The translations under genes and the position numbers were made by a program. From Sepiola atlantica (lineage: Eukaryota > Mollusca > Cephalopoda > Sepiida > Sepiolidae): a stretch of DNA of 64,000 nt. The stretch is taken from NCBI GenBank assembly GCA_963556195.1, contig OY744519.1, forward strand, positions 38,477,301 through 38,541,300. The letters are read 5' to 3'. The notes below the pieces were generated by a model, which was given only the letters and a program-made list of their open reading frames with translations, ran no database searches and was not told the DNA's origin. This document shows positions 1 through 12,729 of this stretch, piece after piece (position 1 is the first letter of the stretch; each line of letters starts with the position of its first letter).

Positions 1-493
1 AATTGTAATAAACAAAATCGATATTCAGGAAAATCTAGCTGTGAATGATAATTCCTTGTTACAGAGGAAAAACATTAATGTTATTCACTGTGGCATACAG
101 TTTTTATTTTAAAACGAATATTATAATACACAGTAAATTATACTTATTTATATAGAAACCCCCGTTGATTTTTCACGGGATTCCGCTAGTATGGGACACT
201 TTCCCATGCCAACGTTGTAAAAATTACACCGTGTATATTTATACGATCAGGAATTTAGAGTGAAAATGTATATATAAGCATGTAAGAATGAACGTGAAAG
301 GGTAATGTTATTTATTTCACTGCCATCCGAATAATAACTACTTTCGTTCTCGTGTTTAATCGCTAACCTTCGTATTTGTAAAGTTATTGTACATCATTAC
401 ATAATTATATAATTCATATAACGAATGAGTGTAAGAGATGATAAATAGCGGATTTGAAAAGTAGTAAAGAAAAATAATTCATTTTATCAACAT

Positions 494-495
<2 letters not shown>
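1..495. other. AT-rich spacer, no gene seen
   Basis: Unique-looking AT-rich DNA. No long open frame, RNA gene or recognisable transposon was found on either strand. Confidence 0.6.

Positions 496-551
<56 letters not shown>
496..551. repeat. (TA)n microsatellite
   Basis: About 28 uninterrupted TA units. It is the first of roughly forty such arrays in the window. Confidence 0.95.
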
Positions 552-555
<4 letters not shown>

Positions 556-3181
556 GGGGTGTGCAGTATTAGTGCAGTTTCAACGATGGAAAAGTATATG
601 TGTAAAGGAGTAAGTCTACCAACATTTGTTAAAATATGTTTTCAACATATATTTATTATTTTGTTATTTTATCATTTTATAATTTCATATAACGCGTTTG
701 AAGCGTTAGTTCGTATTTATCAGATATGTAATTCCATTTGAAGAAATGTATTTTGATTAGAAAGAGTGGTGTTACTAACACAAGAATACAATATATACAT
801 AAATATACATATATAACTTGATATATGTTTACATGTTTATATATTTGTATTAACATAATTTTGCCAACATTGATTAAGGACGATAGTCGTTTCTAAAAAA
901 CAGCTGCTATGCGTACGTTGTCTAATGTTGCTCATATTAATTTTAATGTAATAGCATACCAACGCAGTGATACGTAAGTGGGAACCCTTCGTGAAAATTC
1001 CGAGACCTCTTATTTTTGTGAACTTTTGACAATAATTATTTTAAAGCAATTAATAAATATCCCCGAAATTCAGTTTGTTTGGAGCATTCTAGACGTTTAG
1101 GAATAATATTTATTTACAACCTCTCATTTGAAAATTCAAATATATCAGATTTACATAAATATTTACCTATAGTCCTGAGACACCACTTAATCAGGATTAT
1201 CTGAATTTCAATTGCGATCCCTTGAGCAAAAACTTTAAATTATAGACATACTCTGGAGAAAAGCTATCGAAAAGCAGACAGAAAATTTTACACAGGTTTC
1301 AGTCAGTATGTTTGAATTAAGCAGCTTTTGATGCGGTAATGTACTTGATAAAGTCCACGCGCAAACATAGATGTAACGGAAAACATAGTTTTCGCAAAAA
1401 AATACCTCATATCCAGAAGTTTATCAATTCATTATTTCACACCAAAGCAAGCCAATTATAAATAAATAAGGATTGTTGAGATGTGTGTTTATACATTGCT
1501 AAAACAACATTTATATACAATTTTTAATTTTGCATTTTTTGTTCTAAATATTATACTAAATAAACTCCCTTAAATAATTGTTGATTACAAACATGTTAAC
1601 CTATACGGTACGGCAAATAGTTATAAAGCGAACACTTCTTTCCATCCTATAATATCTCAATTTAGTTACCCTATATACCAATAAATAAACACAGTTAACA
1701 TATTTATCACATTCTATTTACCAAGTAAAAACAGCGTGATGTACAACCAAGAACTCATACAGATATTCCACCTAACAAATGCAAAATAAAGCATATTTAC
1801 CAATGTTATAACATAAGAACTAATCGAATTCATATTTTATGACATATACAATAAGCTGATCGAAATATTTACCCCAAAATACTTGTATATTATTAAGTTA
1901 TTAATACCCTGCATAACTGAAGTTCCTTTCAATAGCTATAACCCCCCACTCATATACAAATTGATGGCGTATCTATATGATTAGTTATTGGCTCGTTATT
2001 TAGCTGTTAATACATCTCCAACCTTCAATATTTTATATAATTAATACACCTTCTAGTTCTGCACTTTACGTTGACAATATCTTTATTTTAGAAGAATGTG
2101 TCTATGAAAAAAAACAAAATAAAGATATGTTTAGAATTACCCTGTACGGTAATTCCTTTATGAGCTAAAAGTTCATAACACATTTCTTTTTTTCTGTTTG
2201 AGTAAGGAACAAAGGTACATTCCATAGCTCTAATGATGACAAATGCACCATTATAAATTCATGTATTCTGAATAATAAAATTCAATGAACCATAAAAAAC
2301 AAAGAATATATTAAATCGCAGAAAAATTAATCTCTTTAACAAGAAAAAAATAAAATTTAATGAATAAAAATAAGATTAAGCAAGGCTTAATTTACAAACA
2401 ATTGTCTTTTTAAATTGTTGATGATCAAATTATTAACAGATTATAAACTCCGACAGTAAAAATTATTATGAACATAATATGTCTCAGTATATTAATTTAT
2501 TAAATACCAACGATGAACGTCAACATTTTTAATTATAAAAACAAGACTCTCATGAACATAATATTCCCCATTGATTGTAATAATAAAAACGGTTCTTCAT
2601 ATATCATGTAAAATTGTAAATATTCAACCTTTCAGTTAAAAATTATTATTTTCCCACCCTCTTAAACAGTAGTAAAAAGCAATATTACATATATGTTTCA
2701 ATTTTCTTTGAGCGAATGTATCTCCGACAACAATAAACAAAAAAACATGTTACATAAATTATCCCACGACAAATTTTCTCCGACACTAGCTCGGTGGTGC
2801 AAAATATATGAACACATCGTTGACCTATTTACAATATGGACACACTTTAGATTCAAAATGCGTGTTGCAATATACATAAATCCTAGTAAACCACAATTAA
2901 TAACATTAATTACACAACTAGCTAATTAATCGTTAAACATTATCATTTTGAATTCAATATAAAAGATTCGCTGGTTATATTACCCCTTTCCAGGTGGTAT
3001 ATATCTGGCAGCAAAAAGGACATATATATATATTTCTGTTTCATCAATTTAATTTCCTCTAATAGTAACTGTATGGTTCCGTAAATAAATGTATTAAGGA
3101 AAATAATATGTATATCTATTATTCGAAGTATATTATGATTTATAAACATGGTACTTAATACAATGTGTATGTTCTATTATT
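552..3181. other. AT-rich spacer, no gene seen
   Basis: 2.6 kb of AT-rich DNA with many stops in all frames. The longest frames (559-741 plus, 2693-2929 plus, 2943-3149 minus) have no recognisable domain, biased codon use or splice context, and I treat them as chance. Confidence 0.55.
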
Positions 3182-3182
3182 C

Positions 3183-3229
<47 letters not shown>
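3182..3229. repeat. (TA)n microsatellite with CA interruption
   Basis: TA array with one early ACA interruption. A short TA tract lies about 80 bp downstream (3310-3326). Apparent Tyr-Ile peptides here are just the repeat read in frame. Confidence 0.9.
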
Positions 3230-3234
<5 letters not shown>

Positions 3235-3519
3235 CGTGAGGTTTTAATAAAATCAAGAAAATCGGTGTACTTGGTGTTTACGTTTATTTCAAATCTTTTT
3301 ATGAAACGATATATATATATATATACATGTATTTCCTTTTTCTTTTTATTTGTTGTGGTGAGCGGAAAACCAGTCAAACATAACTTTTAAGTTTTTTCAA
3401 TGAGATTCAAGTGAGACTCCGTCGTTATTTACTGTTTGTTTATATAAGATAATCATATATTCTCTTATTTCTGCTTTGTTTTAGTTTTGGTTTTAAATAA
3501 CGGAGAGACACGTTTAACA

Positions 3520-3521
<2 letters not shown>

Positions 3522-3580
<59 letters not shown>
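3522..3580. repeat. (TA)n microsatellite
   Basis: About 29 perfect TA units. Confidence 0.95.
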
Positions 3581-3584
<4 letters not shown>

Positions 3585-3750
3585 GAATTACAATGGTAAT
3601 ACTAAAAATTAAATTTTAAATAGTGATGGTCTACATCAACTAAAAAATTTTTTCTCAAAAGTTCAACACTAGAAGGTAGTGAATATTAATCAACATTGCA
3701 TGGATGTACACGCCGTAACTATATCAATGTTTAATTATTAAAATGAAGAA

Positions 3751-3753
<3 letters not shown>

Positions 3754-3823
<70 letters not shown>
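3754..3823. repeat. (TA)n microsatellite
   Basis: About 35 perfect TA units. A shorter imperfect TA/TTAA array follows at 3970-4020. Confidence 0.95.
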
Positions 3824-3826
<3 letters not shown>

Positions 3827-3971
3827 GACAGGCAGTGAAATTCTGCGAGAGGTGAAATATTTGAAAATATTGAGTTAAAGTTAAAGATGTTAAAATTCTA
3901 TATATTACTAACATGTTCTTGATACGAATTTAACTAATCTTAGCAGTAAATTATTTGCTCATTAGCAAATA

Positions 3972-4011
<40 letters not shown>

Positions 4012-4020
4012 TATATATAT

Positions 4021-4926
4021 AAGTTATTCATACGATGCCTGTCCCATGGTTTAACGTAATATGTTAATAATACGTGAGGAAATGCAAATTAATATAAAAC
4101 CCAACAATATTATTCGCGATGTATTTTGTTTATAATTGTTGACGTGATTGCTAAGAAATGGAAATACACTGTAGATTATTTAGTATATTCTGGAAAATAT
4201 TTTTGCATATGACTTCATTCAAAATAGGAATTTTTTAACGAACTAATTCTTTTAAATAGCTGGATTATTCGATACGAAAGTAAAATGAAGTATCCTGGAT
4301 TTAATGCAAGAATAGTTAAATAAATCAAATGAGATAACGATTTAATGTAAATCAATTATTGTTTCTAAACAGTATTTTCAGAATTTACATGACGAAAACC
4401 GCCTGCTATCATGGGAAGAATGATTAGCATATGAATATTTAAGGGGTTGAACTTAGCCAGTGAACAGAATTTACGAACCACGTGAGATTTCCAGGGAAAG
4501 GAAATCTATTCTACTCCTGGTCGAAACTCAAACAAAGTAGACCCGAAATAGTCATAAACAACATTGAGGTGGTGGAAAGACGGTTTTAATTAAATAGTTC
4601 ATGTCTAAGCCATCCTTCTCTCTCTCTCTCATTCTCCCTGTCCTCGCCCTCTCTCTCACTGTCACTCTCTTTGAGCCAATAGCTAATGTGTGTAAGTATC
4701 TCTTTCCCTTATTTCCTGTATTTATCGAACTAATTCTTAACTACATTCCTATTGAATTTACCCTTTGCGCCCTAGTGAAATTGTTGAGACACCAATTACG
4801 AGATGAATTATCGAATCTTGCGAATGCTTTTTTATACACACCGCAGCGAGGTTTATGTAACAATATAGTTGATTTTACAACATAAATTGAATATCTACTT
4901 AATATATATATATATATACATTATTA

Positions 4927-4929
<3 letters not shown>
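4021..4929. other. AT-rich spacer with pyrimidine-rich patch, no gene seen
   Basis: Contains a CT-rich patch (about 4615-4672) inside a 94-codon plus-strand frame, 4601-4885. The peptide is hydrophobic because of the pyrimidine bias. No domain or conserved motif is visible, so I do not call a gene. Confidence 0.5.

Positions 4930-4981
<52 letters not shown>
4930..4981. repeat. (TA)n microsatellite
   Basis: About 26 TA units, preceded by a shorter TA tract at 4902-4917. Confidence 0.95.
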
Positions 4982-4984
<3 letters not shown>

Positions 4985-5437
4985 CCCGCTCTTTAATGTG
5001 TGTAAAAATAGTCATTTTTGTTGATAGAATATTTTATAAAACATAATTTATTTAAATAGTTTACTTACCTGCCACTGAAATGCACTATACATATATTAAT
5101 TTAATTTCATAATTGTTTCGTTTGTCTCGAAAAAAGTATTCAATTGTTCCTAAGAAAACGAATCCGGTTTTATTCGAACCAGCAACACATTCATAACAAG
5201 CCATAAGCGTTAACAATTAGCTAATAAAAACAATTTTAGAAAACCGCAAATCAAGTTATTATGCTGAATGCGTGCAAGTTAATATGCTGAGTTCAGAAGC
5301 ATACATTTATGTTTTGACCTTACTGATTTATTTGAAACATGTTGCATAGTTGTATTTGTATAATGAGAAATCGAACCAGATAAGATTGCAACTGCCTGGT
5401 CCAACGTCAATTAATTTAAAATATCAAGCGCGACAAC

Positions 5438-5439
<2 letters not shown>

Positions 5440-5504
<65 letters not shown>
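5440..5504. repeat. (TA)n microsatellite
   Basis: About 32 TA units. Confidence 0.95.
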
Positions 5505-5505
<1 letters not shown>

Positions 5506-6270
5506 CACGCGTGTTGTAAGTGCATAGAACATTGTGTAAATAAATGAAAATGAAATAACATAATTACAAAATGTGTATTCTACATATGTAAATCAACACT
5601 ACGCATTTATTGCTAAATTTATTGAGCGTAGAAGAACGTAATGCCTGACTAACGAATACACATAAGTAATTAGGTTATTGGTAACACACACTTATTTTAT
5701 TCATTAAAACAGGATTATACGTGCAGTATCTCTGAAATACAGTATATCTTATTAAATGAATGTATGCAAAAAGCAGTGGTACAAAGCTTTACGGCATTTG
5801 GAGAAGATATATTTGTTTTAGATGACTAGAGAGGCAGACAGTGTGTTAAACATGTGAATATGCTGATTGTTTTTTTTGGTAAACACCAATGAAAAAATAC
5901 TTTCATCAGCCGATCTGAATGCGTCTGAGAGTGAAAAGTTAAAGTAAGAGGGTCTCCCTTGTTTAGTATAGAAATAGTAGAGAATCAATCAGTTTATAAG
6001 CATACATATAAAATAATAAAAGCTACTACAAGATGTATATGTGAAATATGAAATCTACTTGGTTTACGAAGGTTGCAATTGTATGTATGTGGGAGTGATA
6101 CTTCTCTCGACATCTTCTGGCTGTATTACATTTTAAAGAAAATATCGCGTACAAGTAAATAGTAAACTCGATGAATTTTCTCAAAAGTATATGTTTTGAA
6201 ATAGGTACATTGATGCCGTTTCCAGCTTTTGCTTAAAAAGCCATACACGTCAACGTACAGAAGAAACACG

Positions 6271-6271
<1 letters not shown>
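5505..6271. other. AT-rich spacer, no gene seen
   Basis: No open frame, RNA gene or transposon recognised. Confidence 0.55.

Positions 6272-6332
<61 letters not shown>
6272..6332. repeat. (TA)n microsatellite
   Basis: About 30 TA units directly abutting the GC-richer start of the diverged satellite that follows. Confidence 0.95.
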
Positions 6333-6335
<3 letters not shown>

Positions 6336-6399
6336 GGCTGGCAAGACAGTTATAAAAGAGGGGGCCTCTCCTAAAAAGTGGGGGGGCCCCACATTGCGC

Positions 6400-7020
6400 C
6401 CATAATGCCAAATATGGGAATAAATTCAATATCTTGACTAAAAATAATCGTCTGATAGTAGGTGAGAGCTCGTGAGAAGCGGAATGGAATTCTATTCGTG
6501 ATAGAAAAAGAAATATGCAAAATATTTTAATTTCCTAGCGTCTGGGCTCAACTTACTGTATTTTCGCAAATTGGGGAAAAATGACTGTTTGGGGCATATT
6601 TTGGTTCAAAATGATCGTCTGGAAGTGGTTGATAGCTCGTTAGAAGCGAAATGGAATACTCTTGGTGATAAATGAAGAAACATTAAAATAAATTCAATTT
6701 GTTGTCGTCTGGGCCAAACTACCATATTAGAGCATTTTGGACTAAAAATACGTTTTTTGACATAATTTACACATGAAATGATAGTGGCTGAGGTATTTTT
6801 GGAAGCATATTAGACAGTTGCTTCTGGTGAAAAAAGAACAAACATAAATTTCATTTTTAGGGGGCCTGGCCCCAAAATAGCATATTTGGTCATTTTGGGC
6901 CAAAAACACCTTTTTAGACTTAATCTCGACATGAAATGATTTTCTGACACTGCTTGATGGCTCATTTGAAACATATCAGCAAGTCGCTTCTAGTAAAAAT
7001 GACAAAGTCTAACAATCAAT
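6400..7020. repeat. Diverged satellite, period about 160 bp, four copies
   Basis: A related block recurs at about 6446, 6610, 6776 and 6933 (spacings 164, 166 and 157 bp). Each block has a core like AAAATGATCGTCTGG, then a 'GATAGCTC..TTAGAAGCG' segment and a 'GCTTCTgGTGA' or 'CTTGGTGATA' segment, then 'catATTTTGG..CAAAA'. Copies differ at many positions, so the array is old. A fifth fragment ('AATAGCTCATTGGAAGCGTAT') lies at about 7146 at the edge of the coding remnant that follows. No family name is recognised. Confidence 0.7.
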
Positions 7021-7137
7021 TGGGCTATCAAATATAGAGAATACATAAAGTTAAAAGTATTAACTGACAAGATGCATATAAAAGTACAAAAGTAAAAAGT
7101 ATAAAACTTTAAATGTATTAAGTATAAATGTATGTAT

Positions 7138-7975
7138 TGGAATTGGAATAGCTCATTGGAAGCGTATTAACAAGGCAGACTTGCATTGCTTCTATGTTCT
7201 TCACTTCAAATTGCGTTCATTGGACTGCTCAAAAGATACTGAATCGGTTGTTCGATGGACAGAAATACTGGAGGGAGGAATGAATGAATAACTTTGGATA
7301 TTATGCGGATCCTCAACAATACGAAAAAAGAATGTATCGATGCAATTTGAAAAATCACTGGTATGTTAATGGATGCACCGTGTGCGAGTGGAGAAAATAC
7401 AAATAATGGTCAGCTTTGCAACATATTTTTCAGCCCTCAAAATCGCTTTTATGGATGTTCTCTCATCCATAAAAGCATGGATCGCGAAAATGTTGAAACG
7501 TTCATGAGTAACACAACATCATCCTGGCTATCACCCAGTCTGTCACAATCAAATGTGTGCATGTGGAAGCATTGAAAACATTGGACATCGAGTTAATGCT
7601 TCATCTCACAATTGCCTTCGTCGATGAGAAGGCTAAACCACGGATTATGATAATTCCGAGCTACCATCAAATGTGTGCTCATAGTTCAAGCGGAATAACG
7701 GTAACTCGATAGCAAAATGGAGTGACAGTCCAGTAGAGTCTTGGAACAAGCACGTTCGGTCTTTCCTAAATGGTCCAGGTGCATTGTCTCGGCTACTGTC
7801 CATCAAGGACAATATTCAAGATATACTTCGATGAATGTTAATAATGTCTCACACTGAAATCGCATCACGAAGCCCCCGACCTTACTGTAATATTTGTGAT
7901 TAAACTGGACACACAGCAAGGTCAATCAGACATACCAAGTCGACTGCTTCAAACAAGCTCAAATAGATTCATTGT
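7138..7975 (+). pseudogene. Decayed coding remnant with zinc-knuckle-like C-terminus, unidentified
   Basis: Reading the plus strand across stops gives a protein-like stretch at about 7690-7965. It has a Trp/Ser-rich part (KWSDSPVESWNKHVRSFLNG), an RLLSIKDNIQDILR helix-like part, and then a motif C-N-I-C-x3-TGHTARS-x2-H (about 7885-7930) that resembles a CCHC/zinc-ribbon knuckle. In-frame stops fall after DILR and inside the motif (CD*TGH), so it is broken. It sits just after the 160-bp satellite, and a satellite-like fragment is at its 5' edge. It could be a piece of a DNA transposon or of a multicopy host gene. I cannot name the family. Confidence 0.35.
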
Positions 7976-8331
7976 ATTACTGACAAGCTTAATTTTGTTT
8001 GTTCGTTCATTAAACATTTTCTGCAAAATTTTACTTAAATACCGGGATATTAACATTTTCCTTGAATAATAAAGAATTTTTGAGAAAATACTGTGTTTGA
8101 CTCCTTAATACCTTTTGATTAGTCTCTTTTTAATGATCATGTGTATAAAATCTATTTTGTAGTACACCAGGTTCCCACACGAAGACATTATGACAACGTT
8201 TTAAAAATTTAAGATTTTTCTGAAGAATTTGGGGAAAATATACGGGAATAATGTGTTCTGAGTAATTCACCTCTACCCGACTTCAAGTTAATTATTTTTT
8301 CAATTGAATGCGATCAAAGACTTTTTATTTT

Positions 8332-8334
<3 letters not shown>

Positions 8335-8380
<46 letters not shown>
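8335..8380. repeat. (TA)n microsatellite
   Basis: About 23 TA units. Confidence 0.95.
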
Positions 8381-8383
<3 letters not shown>

Positions 8384-8678
8384 TGACATAGTCGATGAGG
8401 TACGCGTGCTTTGATTGGGAGTTCATCCATGATGTCTTGTTACAGATTGGTACACGAAAAAGTGTGTTCGTGATAGAGAGAACGTGGAGAGCGCATGTTT
8501 GTAGAAGATTGCAGTTGCTGTTGCATTTACCGATTCCTTGTTTGCCTCGGCCCTGCGCATTCAGTCGTGGCTACTACTTTTTCTCTTAAACCCATCATGT
8601 CAACCCAATATTTTCACGTACTTCCATGACATTTTTCTTTAAATTATAATCCTGATATTTTTTTACTTGCGATACATA

Positions 8679-8681
<3 letters not shown>

Positions 8682-8765
<84 letters not shown>
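8682..8765. repeat. (TA)n microsatellite
   Basis: About 42 uninterrupted TA units, one of the longest pure arrays here. Confidence 0.95.
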
Positions 8766-8770
<5 letters not shown>

Positions 8771-8879
8771 TGATGTCATATTTTGTATAAATGAAAAAGG
8801 TGCATGCTGTTCGATAACATTATTACGAACCGTTAGTCCGAGAATCAATATAAACGCTTGACAGAACCGGTCGAGTACA

Positions 8880-9830
8880 CTTGGCAAAAACAATATGTAA
8901 AACCCAATTTATAGTTAATAGACGGTCAACACGTACTTCCGCCCCTAAATACCCTACTTGTCCTCGCTTGCACTCCCTCGCATACAGAGACCGTCAATTG
9001 GTTAGCATACGGGGTAAACAACTATTTTTTTTATCACAACACCTAGCTTTTGGGCACATGCGACCCTAACGTTTGCAGGTACAGAGTATTCTGTGACGCC
9101 ATTCCGTAGTTTGATTATTGCTTAATAACCAGTTCATTTTGACGAAGCGGTCCCAACTTTTCTGGTGTTAGTCAAACTCTATTCTGGAGTCTGGTGTATC
9201 AAGCTGGTGTAATTTGGACATCACTCGTTGCCTTCATAGCGTCATATTAAGTAGCGGTGTGAAACCAAGTTTGTTTATCGTGTCACCGGACATTGTCATC
9301 AGCGGGTGCACCAGAATTCGTGCGAATATTCATTAGCCGTACTCCACAAACTGCATGTGTATCGTAATTTATGGCCGTTATTTTAACGCTATTACTCTTC
9401 CAGATGCGGCATAAACTCTCGACTTTTATGGTTCAGGAGTAGCTTGTATCAGGTATTTCTGAGAAAGGCGTTTAGTCACCATACACTCGAGTAGTTCGGT
9501 GCTCGTCGTTTACATCATGCGCAGGGAGAAGAGCGGCGTTGAGACCTTGCCCTTTGTCTATGGGTTCGTTTCTCGGACATTTTAAGACCATGCGTCTGAT
9601 CCCATTACATTGGACTCGGTATATGCGTTCTTTCATCTGCCCATATACTCCCTTGCAATGTAACCACACCGTCCACAATGGAAGCAATTTACTTTTGCAT
9701 GCGGCTCTAGCTTCTATGAATTTCTATGGCCACTCTGGGCAGACCGCGTAGCCATTACAACAATCTTCTAATGTTGTTCGTAATCTGTGATCCATGTGCG
9801 AGCTTAAGTCGCTGTTCAATCGGCTTTAAT
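8880..9830. other. GC-richer segment, probable old mobile-element relic
   Basis: This kilobase has visibly higher GC than its surroundings, which in this window usually marks transposon DNA. Open frames exist on both strands (9539-9751 plus, 9472-9687 minus) but neither carries a convincing domain. The only motif seen is the possible zinc knuckle at 9640-9692 on the minus strand. Confidence 0.35.
9640..9692 (-). pseudogene. Possible degenerate retroelement gag zinc knuckle
   Basis: On the minus strand the peptide NCFHCGRCGYIAREY appears. It follows the spacing of a CX2CX4HX4C retroviral-type zinc knuckle, with the His replaced by Tyr and the last Cys replaced by Tyr. Flanking frames are broken by stops and no protease or RT follows. 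Known: such knuckles end the gag of LTR retroelements and occur in some LINE ORF1s. Inference: a relic only; chance resemblance is possible. Confidence 0.25.
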
Positions 9831-9925
9831 ACTTATGAATACGTTGAGTTAATTCCCAGAGTCCGGCTACAAATGTGTATATGGAATACTGTTTAGGCAA
9901 TTGTCTCAACAGAATACTCAGCTTA

Positions 9926-9930
<5 letters not shown>

Positions 9931-9997
<67 letters not shown>

Positions 9998-10030
9998 TAT
10001 ATATATAAATATATATATATATGTATATAT
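9931..10030. repeat. (TA)n array with AAATA interruptions
   Basis: TA array with two AAAT interruptions near its right end, running into a TCTG patch. Confidence 0.9.
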
Positions 10031-10065
10031 CTGTCTGCCTGTGTGTCTGTACGTTTGCCTTACTT

Positions 10066-10095
10066 TTTCTCTCTCTCTCGCTCTCTTTCTCTCTT

Positions 10096-10152
<57 letters not shown>
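10066..10152. repeat. (CT)n microsatellite
   Basis: Imperfect CT array with TTTCTC variants. It is read as Ser-Leu repeats on plus and Glu-Arg repeats on minus, which explains several spurious frames here. Confidence 0.95.
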
Positions 10153-10154
<2 letters not shown>

Positions 10155-10536
10155 ACTCAACGTGGCCCAAACAAGCCGCGTCAAATTTTCAAATTACTTT
10201 AGAGAAGAATACTTCTGTGTTTTATCAAATGGAACTCCGCCATCACACACAAAATAATAAGATTTTATGTCAGGAAAGCGCATTGAGAGCAAATATATTC
10301 GGTTAGAAAATCAAAAAAAGATAATTACGAATTAGATAGCCTCCGCTTATTTCCTCGCTTGTTCTTTTACTTTCATTATTCATCAGTTGCAAATTTACGA
10401 GGACATGAAACGGCAACCACTTCTAGTTGTTGACCTTGCTTTTTGCTTTGTCAATAAATGCCGTTCCACAATCTATCTCTTGTTCTATTTATCTAGACAA
10501 TCATGGTGTCATTTTTTGTCACTCAGCTTTATATGA

Positions 10537-10540
<4 letters not shown>

Positions 10541-10589
<49 letters not shown>

Positions 10590-10605
10590 ACACACACATA
10601 CACAC

Positions 10606-10652
<47 letters not shown>

Positions 10653-10655
10653 CAT
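10541..10655. repeat. Compound (TA)n-(CA)n-(TA)n array
   Basis: TA array, a short CA array at about 10587-10609, then a second TA array with a GTA interruption. A separate pure TA array is at 10747-10781. Confidence 0.95.
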
Positions 10656-10741
10656 ATGGTGAACCCATAAGTTGTGTCTGCAATTTACTTTTCTAAAACA
10701 TATTAATGATCTATAATAGCAATTGAAAACAACTTTGTAAT

Positions 10742-10781
<40 letters not shown>

Positions 10782-10784
<3 letters not shown>

Positions 10785-12383
10785 TATATTCTACTTTCTA
10801 ATGTTATCTACATATGTGAACATATTACCCTTTCTGACTTTTTATTTTACATTTAATATCAATAAAATTTCATCCTTTAGGCATATAATATGAGACGTAT
10901 CAAACGACCAGCTGTCGAATATAATACTTTACTCTCTAGCCGAAGCGGCTCTAAACATTTACTTAAAGTATGGAGAAGACGCCCTGATTGAAAGAACGTT
11001 AAAACACATGTTTAAAAAATCGAAATCGAAATGTGTTTAAAGATTAACACCGATGAGAACGTAACGTCGTGTTTGATGAATACCACGCGATATTATTACT
11101 TACATATACTTTGTTGTATTACTTGGAAGATTAGAAAGTAAACATTCTTTAATGCATAGTCTGTTCATCATCATTATCAACTACTAAATAAGCTTCTGTT
11201 GTTTTAAGAAAATATCATGTCATTATTTACTTTTGCCTGCAGACATTTAATTCACTTCAATTTTTTAAATATTTGTCGAATGATTCATTATTATTTATTG
11301 AATTAGCTGAACTACCATACTTATTATTTTAATTCAAATGCTTAAATGAGATTCTGTTAGACATTCAATTCATATTTGAATACTAATACTAGACACATAC
11401 CTCTTCTGACCGAGAAAATCAAACGTAAATACAGAAGAGACATCTCATTTTACTTATAAAATGTGACAGCAGGCATAAGTAATAGCAAGAATATGTTTTT
11501 TTTTATTTAATCAGAATATATTTTTATCAAATTATAGTAAATTTTAAACTCTCTACATAACAAACTATTAGAAAAGTAACTCGTGTGACTGCATACACCA
11601 AATTGGCAACGTAAGAATAGGCCGAATTATTTAATTGGCTTTACTTCTACATATTGTATGAAGTATACTTGAAGTTATTTCATGGAAAATTTGCTAACTC
11701 ATGAATTATTCATCAAATCAGGCTGAAATGTGGCATCATGGTTATCTTTAAGCAACAGATCTATACATCAAATTTGAATATACAATCTTCTCAAAATTTC
11801 GAGCAGAAATGTAATTTCTATGGTCTAAGTCAAAGCTCTAACTCAAAAGATGTAGCATATCATTGGCTAAGGAGTAACTAGGACAAATAGGATGTGATCG
11901 CCAAAAGGATTAATTTCATTTTTTCGGTAACCTTTGTTTTGATATTCTACAAATTTAATCATGTGTTCGTTAAATAATGATCAATGTGTTGGCTAAATTC
12001 GGTGAAGTTTACTTAAAGGACATTAACACTAGGCTGTATACACAACTCGAGTTAAAGAATAACATCAGTGGCGGAGGAAATAAAGTATGTTCTGAAAGGA
12101 AATCGATTTAATGCTTGTGGACACTTTAAAACTACTTTACTCTTATGGAATCTCGATTCCAGAGTTATGTGTTGATAATGCATTGTCTGAAACTGTTACC
12201 TGAATTATCACGGAAGACATAAAACTTCCGAGTGTCGGCCTAAACAAATGCAGGACAAATGTGTAAACAAACCAAAGAATAGTGTTTCGAAAAAAGTGAA
12301 AAAGTCAGAAAAACACAACCACATTTCTTTTATATACACATATATAAACATTTACACAATTGTTTGAACAGAAGTTACAGTTT

Positions 12384-12390
<7 letters not shown>
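10782..12390. other. AT-rich spacer, no gene seen
   Basis: 1.6 kb without an open frame of note, RNA gene or recognised transposon. Confidence 0.55.

Positions 12391-12440
<50 letters not shown>
12391..12440. repeat. (TA)n microsatellite
   Basis: About 25 TA units. Confidence 0.95.
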
Positions 12441-12443
<3 letters not shown>

Positions 12444-12595
12444 ACAAAGCTTCATATAAAAACTCACTTGTATTCTGTATGGTCATATAGATATTATTTT
12501 ATACAAATGAGTAGTGCGAATAGTGCAGTAAATATAAGCTCATAGATTAAAATGTGGTATCACTTTAATATTTCATTTATTAATTGCCTTATTAA

Positions 12596-12669
12596 TATAT
12601 ATATATATATACATATATATATACATATATATATATATGTGTATATATATATTTATATATATATATATG

Positions 12670-12724
<55 letters not shown>
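12596..12724. repeat. Compound (TA)n array with CA/GT interruptions
   Basis: Broken TA array with ACA, TGT and TTTA interruptions on the left and a pure TA run on the right. Confidence 0.95.

Positions 12725-12729
<5 letters not shown>

Noticed and set aside
10365..10390. CUGAUGA followed by GAAA on the minus strand
   Set aside because: Only five bases (AUAAU) separate the two, too few for stem II; no stem III or NUH site.
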